From IMG/VR virus record IMGVR_UViG_3300042561_000324, positions 1 to 50,870 of that record: DNA of 50,870 bases. One strand, written 5' to 3'. The stretch comes from a virus. Under the pieces are notes generated by a model. That model worked only from the letters and a program-made list of their open reading frames with translations, was not told the origin of the DNA and searched no databases. Made by a program: the position numbers and the translations under genes. This document shows positions 15,458-24,036 of the stretch, piece after piece (within the stretch, counting starts at the first letter, position 1; each line of letters starts with the position of its first letter).

Positions 15458-17251
15458 ATGCCAAACAACGACATCAATCGCACACGCTTCAGCAATCGTC
15501 ACCGTCTTCTCGGTGATCCAGCGGGAGCAGGCGCACCACAATCCGCTCTCACAGCAGAGTTGGCTCACAACGAAAACGACCAAATCCTCTACATTGGAAC
15601 TGGTAATGACGGAGCAGGTAATGCTACCGCCATTGTGCCAATCGCTGGTGAGGGTCACTTCTCGACCAAGGCTTATGCCGAATCTTTGACTGGTGGAGTT
15701 CAATCCGCCCTCGACGCAGAAGTTACTGCTCGCCAATCTGCAATCAGCGACCTCTCTAGCCGAGTTGACGCGATCGTATCCAACACGGATGCGGCAGCCC
15801 TTGACTCTCTTTCAGAAATTGTTGACGCTTTTCAGACAGCTGACGGTGATCTCTCGGGAATGATTTCCGCTCTCGGCGCATCGGCGACATCCGCCCTTGG
15901 TGCTGAAGTTGCTCGCGCTCAAGCCGCCGAAGCTGCCCTTGCTTCGGATATTGCTGATGAAGAAACCGCTCGTATTGCTGCCGATAGCCTCATGGCTAGC
16001 GACATCAGCAATTTGGTTTCCCGCGCCAACACCAACGACACTCGTAGCACCGCTATTGAGACTGCCGCTGGTCTTCTTGAAGGCCGTGTGAGTGAAGTTG
16101 AAAGCGACATCGTTGCGATTGAAAACGCTGCTACTTCCTTGACTGGTCGTGTTAGCACTTTGGAGAGCGATCTTGCTAGTGAAGTTAGCCGCGCTGAAGC
16201 TGCGGAGGATGAACTTGCGAGCGATCTTGCTGACGAGATTACCCGTGCGCAATCTGCCGAAGCTCAACTGACCAGCGATCTCGCTGCTGAAGTTACTGCT
16301 CGCACCGCCGCTGTTGCCGCAGAGAAAACCCGCGCTGAAGCTACCGAGGCGGCCATTGCTGCTGATCTCGCTAGCGAAGTTTCGGCCCGTGAAGCCGCTG
16401 TTGCTGCTGAAGTAACCGCTCGCACTGCTGCCATTTCTGCCGAAGCGACCGCTCGCGCTGCCGCTATCGCCGCTGAAACGACCGCCCGTGAGTCCGCTAT
16501 CTCGGCTGTTAATACCCGCGTTGATAACGTTCTCTCGAACATCGACCCAGCCGCTCTTGATAGTTTGACGGAAGTTGTTGCCGCCTTTCAATCGGCTGAT
16601 AGCTCCATCACAGACGCAATCACAAACCTGACCGCTGGTTCTGCAGCTGCTGTTGCCGCTGAAGAGACCCGCGCTCTTGCTGCTGAAGCCGCGTTGCAAA
16701 CTGCAATCAACAACGAGGTTTCTGCTCGCCAAACGGCTATCAGTGATCTCGCTTCGGAAATTGCTAGTGATATTGCTGACGAAGTTTCCGCACGTGAAGC
16801 TGCCGTGTCTGCGCTCCAGACCTCGCTTAACAATGAAGTAACCCGCGCTCAAGCGGCTGAAGCCCAACTGACGACTGATCTCGCCAGTGAAGTTACTGCT
16901 CGCCAGAGCGACGTTCAGAGCGTCCGCGACGTTACCGACAACCATGAGACCCGCCTTTCGTCGGCTGAAGGCACGATTGCTGGTCTTGGCACAATGTCAA
17001 CCCAGAACGCCAACAATGTAAACATCACTGGTGGTTCTATCAGCGGTGTTAACCTCCAAGCCTCCAGCATGGAGATCAGCGGTGCAGGTTCTACTGCACT
17101 CTACGTTGGTTCTACTGGTAATGTTGGTATCGGAACCGAGACTCCTTCAACTGCGCTCGACGTTGTTGGATCGGTCACTGTTTCGCAAGACCTCATCGGT
17201 TCTGGAACAAGCGCTCTCCGTGGATTCGTCCTCGCTGGCGGCACGTTCTAA
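15458..17251 (+). CDS. Long coiled-coil tail fibre
   Basis: A 597-aa protein. Residues 1-65 (RFSNRHRLLGDPAGAGAP, then AELAHNENDQILYIGTGN) match the N-terminal attachment domain found in cyanophage-like fibres. Residues about 80-500 are degenerate heptads of the EVTARTAAVAAEKTRAEA kind, a long trimeric coiled coil. Residues about 520-597 carry the STGNVGIGTETPSTALDVVG motif common at fibre C-termini, likely a trimeric tip. Codons are C-rich, as in the capsid gene, suggesting high expression. It has its own leader and a strong terminator. Confidence 0.8.
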   Translation: MPNNDINRTRFSNRHRLLGDPAGAGAPQSALTAELAHNENDQILYIGTGNDGAGNATAIVPIAGEGHFSTKAYAESLTGGVQSALDAEVTARQSAISDLSSRVDAIVSNTDAAALDSLSEIVDAFQTADGDLSGMISALGASATSALGAEVARAQAAEAALASDIADEETARIAADSLMASDISNLVSRANTNDTRSTAIETAAGLLEGRVSEVESDIVAIENAATSLTGRVSTLESDLASEVSRAEAAEDELASDLADEITRAQSAEAQLTSDLAAEVTARTAAVAAEKTRAEATEAAIAADLASEVSAREAAVAAEVTARTAAISAEATARAAAIAAETTARESAISAVNTRVDNVLSNIDPAALDSLTEVVAAFQSADSSITDAITNLTAGSAAAVAAEETRALAAEAALQTAINNEVSARQTAISDLASEIASDIADEVSAREAAVSALQTSLNNEVTRAQAAEAQLTTDLASEVTARQSDVQSVRDVTDNHETRLSSAEGTIAGLGTMSTQNANNVNITGGSISGVNLQASSMEISGAGSTALYVGSTGNVGIGTETPSTALDVVGSVTVSQDLIGSGTSALRGFVLAGGTF

Positions 17252-17272
17252 TCTGAACTAAAAACAAATAAC

Positions 17273-17309
17273 ACCCTGCCGTTACAATGCGTAGCGGCAG
17301 GGTTATTTT
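17273..17309 (+). terminator. Intrinsic terminator after the coiled-coil fibre gene
   Basis: ACCCTGCCG pairs with CGGCAGGGT and the stem continues with a wobble and three more pairs (17273-17285 with 17291-17303), then TTATTTT. A convincing Rho-independent terminator. Confidence 0.85.
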
Positions 17310-17332
17310 GGCAATCTATTTTTAAAAATATT

Positions 17333-18046
17333 ATGGCACTTACAGACAACCTTCTCGCTTTTTATAAACTCTCCGACCTCTCCGACTCCTCCGGTAACAA
17401 CCACACCCTCACCAACAACGGCAACGTCACTTTTGCTTCTGGTAAGCTTGGAAATGCTGCTGTGTTTGATGGAAGTAATTATTTGTCACCAACTCCATTT
17501 TGGCAAAACGGAACATCTTTAACGGTTTCTTTGTGGGTTAAAACTACCGCTGAAAATTATTCTTATTTGATAGGCGGAAATGGGCCTAGTGATGGTTTTT
17601 ATGTTGTTATGAATGGTTCTGGATATGCTTCAGCATATGCTGGCGCAGAGTATTCAGAATTTGAAGGCCCATCTATTTTGGTAAATGATGGATCTTGGCA
17701 TCACATTGTTCTCAAGGCCAACAATGGATCTGCTACAATATATGTTGATGGCGTAGCAGGAACTTCTAATTCTATTCCAGAAACTATTCTTGAATCAGGA
17801 TACATGAGTATTGGTGTAAACGGAGAAGCTAACTTCGCGTTTTTAAACGGTGAAATGGACGCAGTTGGCATCTGGAACAGAGCTTTGAGTGATGCAGAAG
17901 TTGCTGAACTCTATAACAATGGCACGGGGCTGGAGATTGACAACAGCGGTGGTGGTGGCGGTGGTGGCGGCGGTGGTGGAAATCCAACGCTTGTCAAAAT
18001 GCAAGCTCCAGTTAAATTCTTCGGAAAAGTTAAATTTGGAGTCTAA
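17333..18046 (+). CDS. LamG/concanavalin-like lectin fibre protein
   Basis: A 237-aa protein. Residues 5-200 match the laminin-G-3/concanavalin-like jelly roll: LLAFYKLSDLSDSSGNNHT at the front, AVFDGSNYL, LTVSLWVKT, the WHHIVLK strand, IYVDGVAG, and the final MDAVGIWNRALSDAEVAELY. A poly-Gly hinge follows (about 206-217), then a short LVKMQAPVKFFGKVKFGV tail. Such domains bind sugars, so it is likely a host-surface lectin. Base composition is lower in GC than in the preceding fibre gene, suggesting exchange. Confidence 0.78.
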   Translation: MALTDNLLAFYKLSDLSDSSGNNHTLTNNGNVTFASGKLGNAAVFDGSNYLSPTPFWQNGTSLTVSLWVKTTAENYSYLIGGNGPSDGFYVVMNGSGYASAYAGAEYSEFEGPSILVNDGSWHHIVLKANNGSATIYVDGVAGTSNSIPETILESGYMSIGVNGEANFAFLNGEMDAVGIWNRALSDAEVAELYNNGTGLEIDNSGGGGGGGGGGGNPTLVKMQAPVKFFGKVKFGV

Positions 18047-18052
18047 AATCAA

Positions 18053-18298
18053 ATGCCGTCCGAAACCGAAATCCCAACACGCATTCTCCCATTGCAGAGT
18101 TTAATCCCCGGTGCTAAACCAAGCACTGCTCAATGGATAGAACGCGAGATAGCGATCAACGTGACGGACGGCAAGATTTACATTCGGGTTGACGAGGCTC
18201 CAATCCTCGTCGCCGAACGTATGCCAACACCACCAAGCGACACAGGAACATTTGTTCTTAAAGTAGTAAACGGAGTTTACACTTGGGTTGAAGAATGA
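18053..18298 (+). CDS. Small fibre/adhesin-type protein
   Basis: An 81-aa protein. LQSLIPGAKPSTAQWIEREI and AINVTDGKIYIRVDEAP match the short attachment module (AINxxDGKxY) seen at the N-terminus of phage adhesins. Here it stands alone, so it may be a fibre adaptor. The end (FVLKVVNGVYTWVEE) resembles a tail-fibre linker also present in the 696-aa protein (VVKVVNGVFQ). Confidence 0.6.
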   Translation: MPSETEIPTRILPLQSLIPGAKPSTAQWIEREIAINVTDGKIYIRVDEAPILVAERMPTPPSDTGTFVLKVVNGVYTWVEE

Positions 18299-18306
18299 AT
18301 TGTTTG

Positions 18307-18325
18307 TTTTCTAAAATTTAGAAAA
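18307..18325. promoter_or_regulatory. Perfect A/T-rich dyad before the lysis genes
   Basis: TTTTCTAAA and TTTAGAAAA flank a single A: nine perfect pairs, 9 bp before the ATG of the first lysis gene. It could be an operator or a weak hairpin that sets lysis timing. Confidence 0.45.
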
Positions 18326-18333
18326 TTAATTTT

Positions 18334-18555
18334 ATGATTGAGCAGGATGATATTCAAAGAACATTGGGAATTTTATCTGGAAAACTTGATCTTGTTTTAG
18401 AAAATCAAAAAGACTTTTGTAGCAAATTTGCTGATTTTGAAAAACGCTTGCGTTCTTTGGAATCTCATCGAGGATACGCATTTGGTATCATTGCGGCGGC
18501 AGCATTTGTTTGGACGATCTTTTTTGAATTTATTAAAAACAAAATCTCAAATTGA
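18334..18555 (+). CDS. Small membrane-anchored lysis-cassette protein
   Basis: A 73-aa protein with an N-terminal amphipathic coiled coil (residues about 8-45, KLDLVLENQKDFCSKFADF onward) and one C-terminal membrane span (YAFGIIAAAAFVWTIFFEFI, near 48-67). This architecture resembles XhlA-type hemolysin/holin accessory proteins. As the first gene of the lysis set it is a holin or holin-partner candidate. Confidence 0.55.
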   Translation: MIEQDDIQRTLGILSGKLDLVLENQKDFCSKFADFEKRLRSLESHRGYAFGIIAAAAFVWTIFFEFIKNKISN

Positions 18556-18556
18556 A

Positions 18557-18715
18557 ATGAATAATAAAAAAATCGCACTTGGACTTATATTGATTTCGTT
18601 TGCTTTTTTCATAATGGCATTCTTGACCGGATGCGAAACTCTCGGAGTATCCCTAGAAACACAATATGGTCGGTTCACCTATGAGCTACCTCAACCAACA
18701 GGAACAAAGAAATGA
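18557..18715 (+). CDS. Small lipoprotein, outer-spanin candidate
   Basis: A 52-aa protein with a signal peptide of about 27 residues (KKIALGLILISFAFFIMAF) and lipobox LTGC, leaving a mature lipoprotein of about 25 residues. In the lysis cassette this is best read as an outer spanin (o-spanin) that helps disrupt the outer membrane, implying a Gram-negative host. It overlaps the next gene by ATGA. Confidence 0.55.
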   Translation: MNNKKIALGLILISFAFFIMAFLTGCETLGVSLETQYGRFTYELPQPTGTKK

Positions 18716-18885
18716 AAATCGTAAACATACTACTTGAACGGCTATCAGAGAATAGCACATGGCGCGGATTGATCCTAATCGCTACGGCGGTAGGAGTTAA
18801 GCTGGAACCAGAACTTCAAGAGTCCATCATCGTCGCAGGGATAGGACTCGTGGGACTCATCAACGTTATCCGCAAAGGAAAATGA
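18712..18885 (+). CDS. Small holin candidate
   Basis: A 57-aa protein with two short hydrophobic stretches (RGLILIATAVGV and ESIIVAGIGLVGLINVI) joined by a turn and ending RKGK. The basic tail and the size are like small holins. It is joined to its neighbours by ATGA overlaps on both sides (18712-18715 and 18882-18885), so all three are translated together with the endolysin. Confidence 0.6.
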   Translation: MKIVNILLERLSENSTWRGLILIATAVGVKLEPELQESIIVAGIGLVGLINVIRKGK

Positions 18886-19424
18886 TTCCCAACTCCAGAC
18901 CACAGCAAGCCAAGGAAAAGACACTCGCAATGGTAATCAAAGCGGGTATCGAAGACTTGGTTTGTTTGGTCGGGATTCGTGGATACTACCTCGACTCGAT
19001 GGGGGCAAAAGGAAAGAACGACAGAGGTATCTACGACGATGCGATCATTCTTCTATCACCAAGCGTTCATGCTACGTTTAACGCTAATACTGATCCTTCA
19101 GTTTTCAAGAAAGGCATTGCTGTGCTTAAAACAGGCGTGCATCGCTTTCGTAAAGGCAATCATGGTATCTCTAAACCCGGAGGTGGCTACCCAGCGTTAC
19201 GACCTGCTAACGCAAAAGAACAACTCCCTGTTACGCGAGATGGTGAAGGTGATTCGATGGGGATTGCGATAAACATCCATAAAGGAGGATATAACACTAC
19301 GAGTTCGCTCGGCTGTCAGACGATCTACCCACCGCAATGGGACGGGTTCATAAATCTCGTCTACTCGGAGATGAGTAGATACAACCAGAAGACGATACCA
19401 TATTTATTAACGGAATTATCGTAA
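18882..19424 (+). CDS. Endolysin candidate
   Basis: A 180-aa protein directly after the holin-type gene, where phage endolysins lie. The C-terminal half has an INIHKGGYNTTSSLGCQ segment: His, then Ser-x-Gly-Cys, reminiscent of the YkuD L,D-transpeptidase active site (His ... SHGC), although the spacing is short and the middle His is missing. It might instead be a peptidoglycan endopeptidase or amidase. No signal peptide. The role rests mainly on position. Confidence 0.55.
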   Translation: MIPNSRPQQAKEKTLAMVIKAGIEDLVCLVGIRGYYLDSMGAKGKNDRGIYDDAIILLSPSVHATFNANTDPSVFKKGIAVLKTGVHRFRKGNHGISKPGGGYPALRPANAKEQLPVTRDGEGDSMGIAINIHKGGYNTTSSLGCQTIYPPQWDGFINLVYSEMSRYNQKTIPYLLTELS

Positions 19425-19431
19425 ACGATAA
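19416..19431. promoter_or_regulatory. Palindrome 7 (TAAA centre), before the metallophosphoesterase
   Basis: TTATCGTAAACGATAA spans the endolysin stop codon and ends 7 bp before the next ATG, the same geometry as the portal copy with the same centre. Confidence 0.65.
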
Positions 19432-19438
19432 AAAACAA

Positions 19439-20443
19439 ATGAATAAATGGCAACAAATCGAACGGGATGCTACAAAGAAATCCCATGAAGTAGAAATCGC
19501 GGATTACAAAAACCAGATTAAACGCTACCAACAAACAGTAGACGAGTTGGATAAGCAACTTGGAATTGTATCTGCATTGAAGGAAGATAAGTTTAAGAAA
19601 GACACATACAAGATAGAATCTGCGCGAGGTGTATCAAGCGCGGCGGTAGCTGTATTGTCTGATTGGCACGTTGAAGAACAAGTTGATCCAAGAACAGTTT
19701 CACACTTAAACGAATTCAATCTTGAAATTGCAGATCGTCGCATTGAAAAAGCTACCCAAGCTATTTTGCGACTAACAGAAATTGAACGAGTAGGACGCGA
19801 TATTCCTATCTTGGTTCTTGCACTTTTGGGAGATTTAATGACGGGATACATTCACGAAGAACTTCGCGAGGAAAACGAATTGTCACCTACTCAAACAATT
19901 CTTTGGTTGCGTCAAAAGCTATCCAAGCTAATCAACACAATTAAAAAAGAAGGGAACTTTGAACGGATTATTATTCCATGTTCAATCGGCAATCACGGCA
20001 GAACTACAATCAAGCCTCGACATAGCACGGCTTACAAGAACAGCTACGAGTGGCTTCTATACAAATTGCTAGAGCAAGAGATTGAAGGTGTGGAATGGAT
20101 TGTAGGAGAAAGCTACCACACATACCTTGAAGTGTTTGGAAAAACATTCCGACTGCATCATGGTGATGGATTGAAATATCAAGGGGGTATCGGAGGGTTG
20201 ACCATACCCGTAGAGAAAGCAATTTCAAGTTGGAATAAAGGAAGGTCAGCGGACATTGACATTTTCGGTCACTGGCATACTTCCCAACAAAACCCTAAAT
20301 GGGTTAGCAACGGAAGTCTCGTAGGACACAACGCATATAGCATTGCTATCAAAGCAGCGTTCGAGCCACCACAACAAACTTACTTTTTGTTCGACGCAAA
20401 ACGCGGAAGAACTGGAACTTGGCCGATATTCTTGGAGGACTAA
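19439..20443 (+). CDS. Calcineurin-like metallophosphoesterase
   Basis: A 334-aa protein. Residues 1-50 form a coiled coil. The two-metal phosphoesterase signature follows: SDWHVEE (Asp-x-His), LALLGDLMTG (Gly-Asp), SIGNHGR (GNH), LHHGDG (His) and FGHWHTS (GHxH). Members hydrolyse phosphodiesters in DNA, nucleotides or lipids. It lies between endolysin and tailspike, odd for a metabolic enzyme. It might process host polymers, DNA ends or cyclic nucleotide alarm signals; the last is speculation. The 139-aa gene is 3 bp downstream. Confidence 0.82.
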   Translation: MNKWQQIERDATKKSHEVEIADYKNQIKRYQQTVDELDKQLGIVSALKEDKFKKDTYKIESARGVSSAAVAVLSDWHVEEQVDPRTVSHLNEFNLEIADRRIEKATQAILRLTEIERVGRDIPILVLALLGDLMTGYIHEELREENELSPTQTILWLRQKLSKLINTIKKEGNFERIIIPCSIGNHGRTTIKPRHSTAYKNSYEWLLYKLLEQEIEGVEWIVGESYHTYLEVFGKTFRLHHGDGLKYQGGIGGLTIPVEKAISSWNKGRSADIDIFGHWHTSQQNPKWVSNGSLVGHNAYSIAIKAAFEPPQQTYFLFDAKRGRTGTWPIFLED

Positions 20444-20446
20444 CCA

Positions 20447-20866
20447 ATGGCAAACTGGAACAAAATAGTAGAGGCTCACAACAAGGAGCATTACAAATGG
20501 CCGAGCGGTTGGGATTCCCGCGAAACAATTGCTGAACAATTGGAGTGCAGTCCAGAAAGAGTTGCAGAACAATTGTCATCTGCCATTAAAGGTGGACAAG
20601 TAGAAAAGAAAGCTATCACTTATTGGAACGAAGAACTGAAAAGAAAGGTTACTGTCTTCGGTTATCGACCAGTTCAAAAAGACAAGCCGACCAAAGAGAA
20701 AGTATCGTTAACGATAAAATGGCCGCCAGCAGAAGGAATACGAGTATCGCGTAGAGACAATCCTAAGAGCAAAGGAACACATATTGGCAAAGGAAAAATA
20801 GCTTGGGATAATGGTCATGTTACAGAACCCAAGGGAAGCACAATCCAAAAAATAATTCTTGCTTAA
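20447..20866 (+). CDS. Hypothetical HTH-like protein
   Basis: A 139-aa basic protein. WDSRETIAEQLECSPERVAEQL (near 22-43) looks like a helix-turn-helix, followed by a wing-like strand set (VEKKAITYWNEELKRKVTVFG). The C-terminal half is Lys/Gly-rich with the GKIAWDNGHVTEPKGS loop. It follows the metallophosphoesterase at 3 bp and contains palindrome 8. Possibly a regulator acting with the phosphoesterase. Confidence 0.5.
   Translation: MANWNKIVEAHNKEHYKWPSGWDSRETIAEQLECSPERVAEQLSSAIKGGQVEKKAITYWNEELKRKVTVFGYRPVQKDKPTKEKVSLTIKWPPAEGIRVSRRDNPKSKGTHIGKGKIAWDNGHVTEPKGSTIQKIILA
20702..20717. promoter_or_regulatory. Palindrome 8 (TTAA centre)
   Basis: GTATCGTTAACGATAA, a perfect 14-bp palindrome at the core, inside the 139-aa gene. 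Confidence 0.55.
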
Positions 20867-20896
20867 AGAATAAAAAACAATCAATATATTAAAAAT

Positions 20897-23185
20897 ATGA
20901 GTTGCGGAAATTCCAGAAGTTCTAAATGCAATCCGTGCGGCCCAAGTGAGGCGGCAATGAATGAGATTGCCAACAAGGCTGCATACTACGCAAGAATCGC
21001 TCAATATGCTTCAGATGGATTCAGCCAAGTTTATCTTGGTGCAAAAGATATCGCTCCAACTACAGACAATAATGGGAATCCATTAATTGTTGGAGCATTG
21101 TATTTTAATACAGTAAGTGACATATTGTATGTTTGGGATGGGGCGGCATGGGATATTGCAACTAATTTTAACGAAACAACTCCATTTATTGCAAATGGAA
21201 CAACGACTTCCAGAAACCTTGTAACAAGGATGTCTGATATTATCAATGTAAAGGACTTCGGTGCAGTTGGTGATGGAGTTGCGGACGATACTGCCGCGAT
21301 TAATGCAGCATTTCTATATGCGCAGAACAAAGGATATGGATCAATTTATTTTCCTTATGGAACATATTATATTACAGAAGGAGCGTGCATAGAAAGTCCT
21401 GATGCCTACGATGCTTCTCAAAATATTGGGCCATTCAGTATTGAAGGATATGGTGCAACAATTAAAATGACAAACGCTTTTGTAACTAGCGTTTCTCCTA
21501 TTAATGGGATTGTAAAAAGTGCCATTTTAATTGCTGGAGTAACAAATATAACTATTAGTGGATTATCGTTTCAAGGAACAGGAACATCTTTATCTACCGC
21601 AACAACTGCGACAAGATATAATACAGCCGATCCGGGTCATAAAGGAGATGGAATAAGGATTCAAGGATATAAAAAAGCCATTGTGCAAGATTGTGTATTT
21701 AACGGATTAAACCTTGGAATCATCATTAACGATGATGACCCCAGAAGTCCATTGCCTATCCCTCCAACCAAACCAATTGAAAGTGGAATTTATAGCATTT
21801 GCAATAATAGATTCTTTGCAAACTGGCAATCTTTATCATTTACATATGGTGGAAATTCAAATGGAACAATCTATGGTAATTATTTTGAACAAACTGTTAC
21901 AAAATTAATTAGCCATTATGGAGATTCACAAACAACAGATCAATTGTCAGGCCCAAGTCATATTATTACAAATAATAACTGGAAAAATTGTCCATCTGTC
22001 ATTATTGGACTAGATAATTGTATTATTGCAAATAATATTTTTGATACTGTAATAGGTGGAATTTGGACAAATGTTGGAAGTGATTATCCAAATACAAACT
22101 TTAATTATAATATTGTAAATTACGCTATTAATAACAATGTATTTACATACACAAACAAATGGACAACAGCATCTGAAGCAAACATGGTTCCAGTCTGTTC
22201 ATGGCTTGTTGGAATTGATACAATTTATACAGCAGGGCAAACAAGTCTCTATAAAAATATCAATTTTATGGATAATTATATTAGAACAGATGCTTCTAAT
22301 TCTAGTACTGCTGGCATTATTCAATTAACAACAACAAATGCTAAAACAGTTTTTGAAAATTTAAATATTTCAAATAACGAAATTACAATTACTTCAAATC
22401 AAGGAGTATTTATTTATAGTGAAATCGCAGCGTCTGATGTGCAATTTAATTTCTCTACAAAAATCATAGGAAATACATTTAGGCGCGGAGAAGGAGCTAC
22501 ATCGGGGGGAACGGCGAATTTTGAATTTACACTTGTTAATAATACATTTATTGGAGGAAGCACAACATCCACATTGCAAGTGATTAATAATGCATATTAT
22601 GGATCATTGGCTACAAATAGCATTTTCAATATATCAAGATTTGCTCAATGCATTTTAAGTGATAACCAACTTTATCTTGGTGAATCCGCTGCCACTTTTG
22701 CTCCTATATTTAGAACATTGGGATGTCCTCGTATAACTGCAAACTCAAATTATGTTGTTAGAAATGGTTCAGCAAATAATGGAGTATTAATTGGGTTTGG
22801 AGTTGTCGATGTAAACGATCAGCCACTAATGGAAAAAGTTCGCATTAAAACAAGCCAAAATTCTATGTCAAGGGGAGCCGCTGGTATTTATCCAATTACA
22901 CCTTTTACATTTGCATCTGGTTATGGATTGATTGAAAGCGTAAATGATGAAATCACTGTTGATCCAACTATTCAATGGATGCCAGCAATTGCAAATGTGG
23001 ACGCATTTTGTGTTGTTAATCCGACAACAAGGAATCTAGCAACAACAGGAGGGATTACAGCTGCAAATGCATTAACGGTTGTTCCACAAGGATATTCTTG
23101 CAAAACACGATTGGCTACAGCAGGAAGCGCATCTGCATATAGACTCGGAAGTGCATCATGGCTTAACGAGGGAGCATTGTCGTAA
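20897..23185 (+). CDS. Tailspike with pectate-lyase-like beta-helix
   Basis: A 762-aa protein. Residues 1-110 are an attachment region with a Cys motif (SCGNSRSSKCNPCGPSE). INVKDFGAVGDGVADDTAAI (about 115-134) is the hallmark entry to the pectate-lyase-3 superfamily, and FLYAQNKGYGSIYFPYGTYY follows. Residues about 150-640 show beta-helix rungs rich in Asn/Ile (NNNWKNCP, NNIFD, NNVFTYTN). Such spikes bind and often cleave capsule or O-antigen. The helix region is clearly more A/T-rich than the flanking virion genes, a sign of recent exchange. Confidence 0.85.
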   Translation: MSCGNSRSSKCNPCGPSEAAMNEIANKAAYYARIAQYASDGFSQVYLGAKDIAPTTDNNGNPLIVGALYFNTVSDILYVWDGAAWDIATNFNETTPFIANGTTTSRNLVTRMSDIINVKDFGAVGDGVADDTAAINAAFLYAQNKGYGSIYFPYGTYYITEGACIESPDAYDASQNIGPFSIEGYGATIKMTNAFVTSVSPINGIVKSAILIAGVTNITISGLSFQGTGTSLSTATTATRYNTADPGHKGDGIRIQGYKKAIVQDCVFNGLNLGIIINDDDPRSPLPIPPTKPIESGIYSICNNRFFANWQSLSFTYGGNSNGTIYGNYFEQTVTKLISHYGDSQTTDQLSGPSHIITNNNWKNCPSVIIGLDNCIIANNIFDTVIGGIWTNVGSDYPNTNFNYNIVNYAINNNVFTYTNKWTTASEANMVPVCSWLVGIDTIYTAGQTSLYKNINFMDNYIRTDASNSSTAGIIQLTTTNAKTVFENLNISNNEITITSNQGVFIYSEIAASDVQFNFSTKIIGNTFRRGEGATSGGTANFEFTLVNNTFIGGSTTSTLQVINNAYYGSLATNSIFNISRFAQCILSDNQLYLGESAATFAPIFRTLGCPRITANSNYVVRNGSANNGVLIGFGVVDVNDQPLMEKVRIKTSQNSMSRGAAGIYPITPFTFASGYGLIESVNDEITVDPTIQWMPAIANVDAFCVVNPTTRNLATTGGITAANALTVVPQGYSCKTRLATAGSASAYRLGSASWLNEGALS

Positions 23186-23227
23186 ATTACGATTGCATAT
23201 TAAAAATTTAATAATAATCTTACAATT

Positions 23228-23257
23228 ATGAGCGTAAACATTAAAGCATCACTATGA
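23228..23257 (+). CDS. Candidate 9-aa leader peptide
   Basis: ATG at 23228 opens a nine-codon frame (MSVNIKASL). Its stop TGA overlaps the ATG of the 23254 gene as ATGA. This may be a coupling leader that loads ribosomes for the downstream gene, or chance. Confidence 0.3.
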   Translation: MSVNIKASL

Positions 23258-24036
23258 GCCTCTGCACACCTTGCACACCATGCCCACCATGCGACTCGGA
23301 ATATCCGTTGTTGTGTGAGCCGCTAGAAACAACCGCCAATGGGAAACGATTGGTAGTAGAAGACTCCGCTGCTTGTCAGAAGACGATTCAGACTCCAGTT
23401 GCCCAGCAAGTCTTGAAGACTGATGGTGCTGGAAATTTGACTTGGACAAATGGAGCGAGCGGAACTGTATTGAGAAAAGATTCTACAGGTCTTGTAGAGT
23501 TTGATACACTTAATAGTGTTCTGCAAGCAGGCCCAGTTGATCTTGGTAGCCAACCATTGACTACTACCGGAGCATTGACTGTAGGTTCACTTTCTCCAAC
23601 GCTTGCTATTACAGCATCGTCGCTGACTGTTTCTGGTGCGACATCTACTGCCGCAATTACTTCCAGCAGCACTATCCTTGCCAATGGTAACTCATCCAAG
23701 ATTGGATACAATACTGGTGCAGGTGGAACTATTACCCAAGGTGCAGGAGCAAAGACAAACTCTGTTACGCTGAATCGTCCTACTGGAATTATCGTAAGCG
23801 ATAACGCTGCCCTCGCGTCCGCTACTGCTGTTACCTTTAACTTGAGTAATTCGGTGATCGAGGCTACGGACATTGTTGTTGTAAGTCATATCTCTGGAGG
23901 AACGCTTGGTGCATACAACTTTGCGGTAGCTCCAGCGGCAGGCAATGCTAACATCGTGATCCGTAATATCACCGCAGGAAGTTTGTCTGAAGCACTGACA
24001 TTGCGCTTTATCGTAATCAAGAGTGTCAACGCCTAA
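23254..24036 (+). CDS. Tail/head fibre-like structural protein
   Basis: A 260-aa protein. It opens with a Cys/Pro cluster (CTPCTPCPPCDSE) resembling the start of the tailspike. Residues about 150-260 form the beta domain starting GYNTGAGGTITQGAGAKTN and ending AGSLSEALTLRFIVIKS, which I recognise from many phage structural and fibre proteins. The middle is repetitive Thr/Ser-rich beta. It overlaps the next gene as TAATG. It contains palindrome 9. Confidence 0.68.
   Translation: MSLCTPCTPCPPCDSEYPLLCEPLETTANGKRLVVEDSAACQKTIQTPVAQQVLKTDGAGNLTWTNGASGTVLRKDSTGLVEFDTLNSVLQAGPVDLGSQPLTTTGALTVGSLSPTLAITASSLTVSGATSTAAITSSSTILANGNSSKIGYNTGAGGTITQGAGAKTNSVTLNRPTGIIVSDNAALASATAVTFNLSNSVIEATDIVVVSHISGGTLGAYNFAVAPAAGNANIVIRNITAGSLSEALTLRFIVIKSVNA
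23789..23804. promoter_or_regulatory. Palindrome 9 (TAAG centre)
   Basis: TTATCGTAAGCGATAA, inside the 260-aa fibre gene. It is the only copy with a TAAG centre. Confidence 0.5.

Noticed and set aside
15812-16945. 377-aa antisense frame in the coiled-coil fibre gene
   Set aside because: The repetitive sense sequence keeps the other strand open; the frame shows only repetitive Ser/Gly/Asn patterns.
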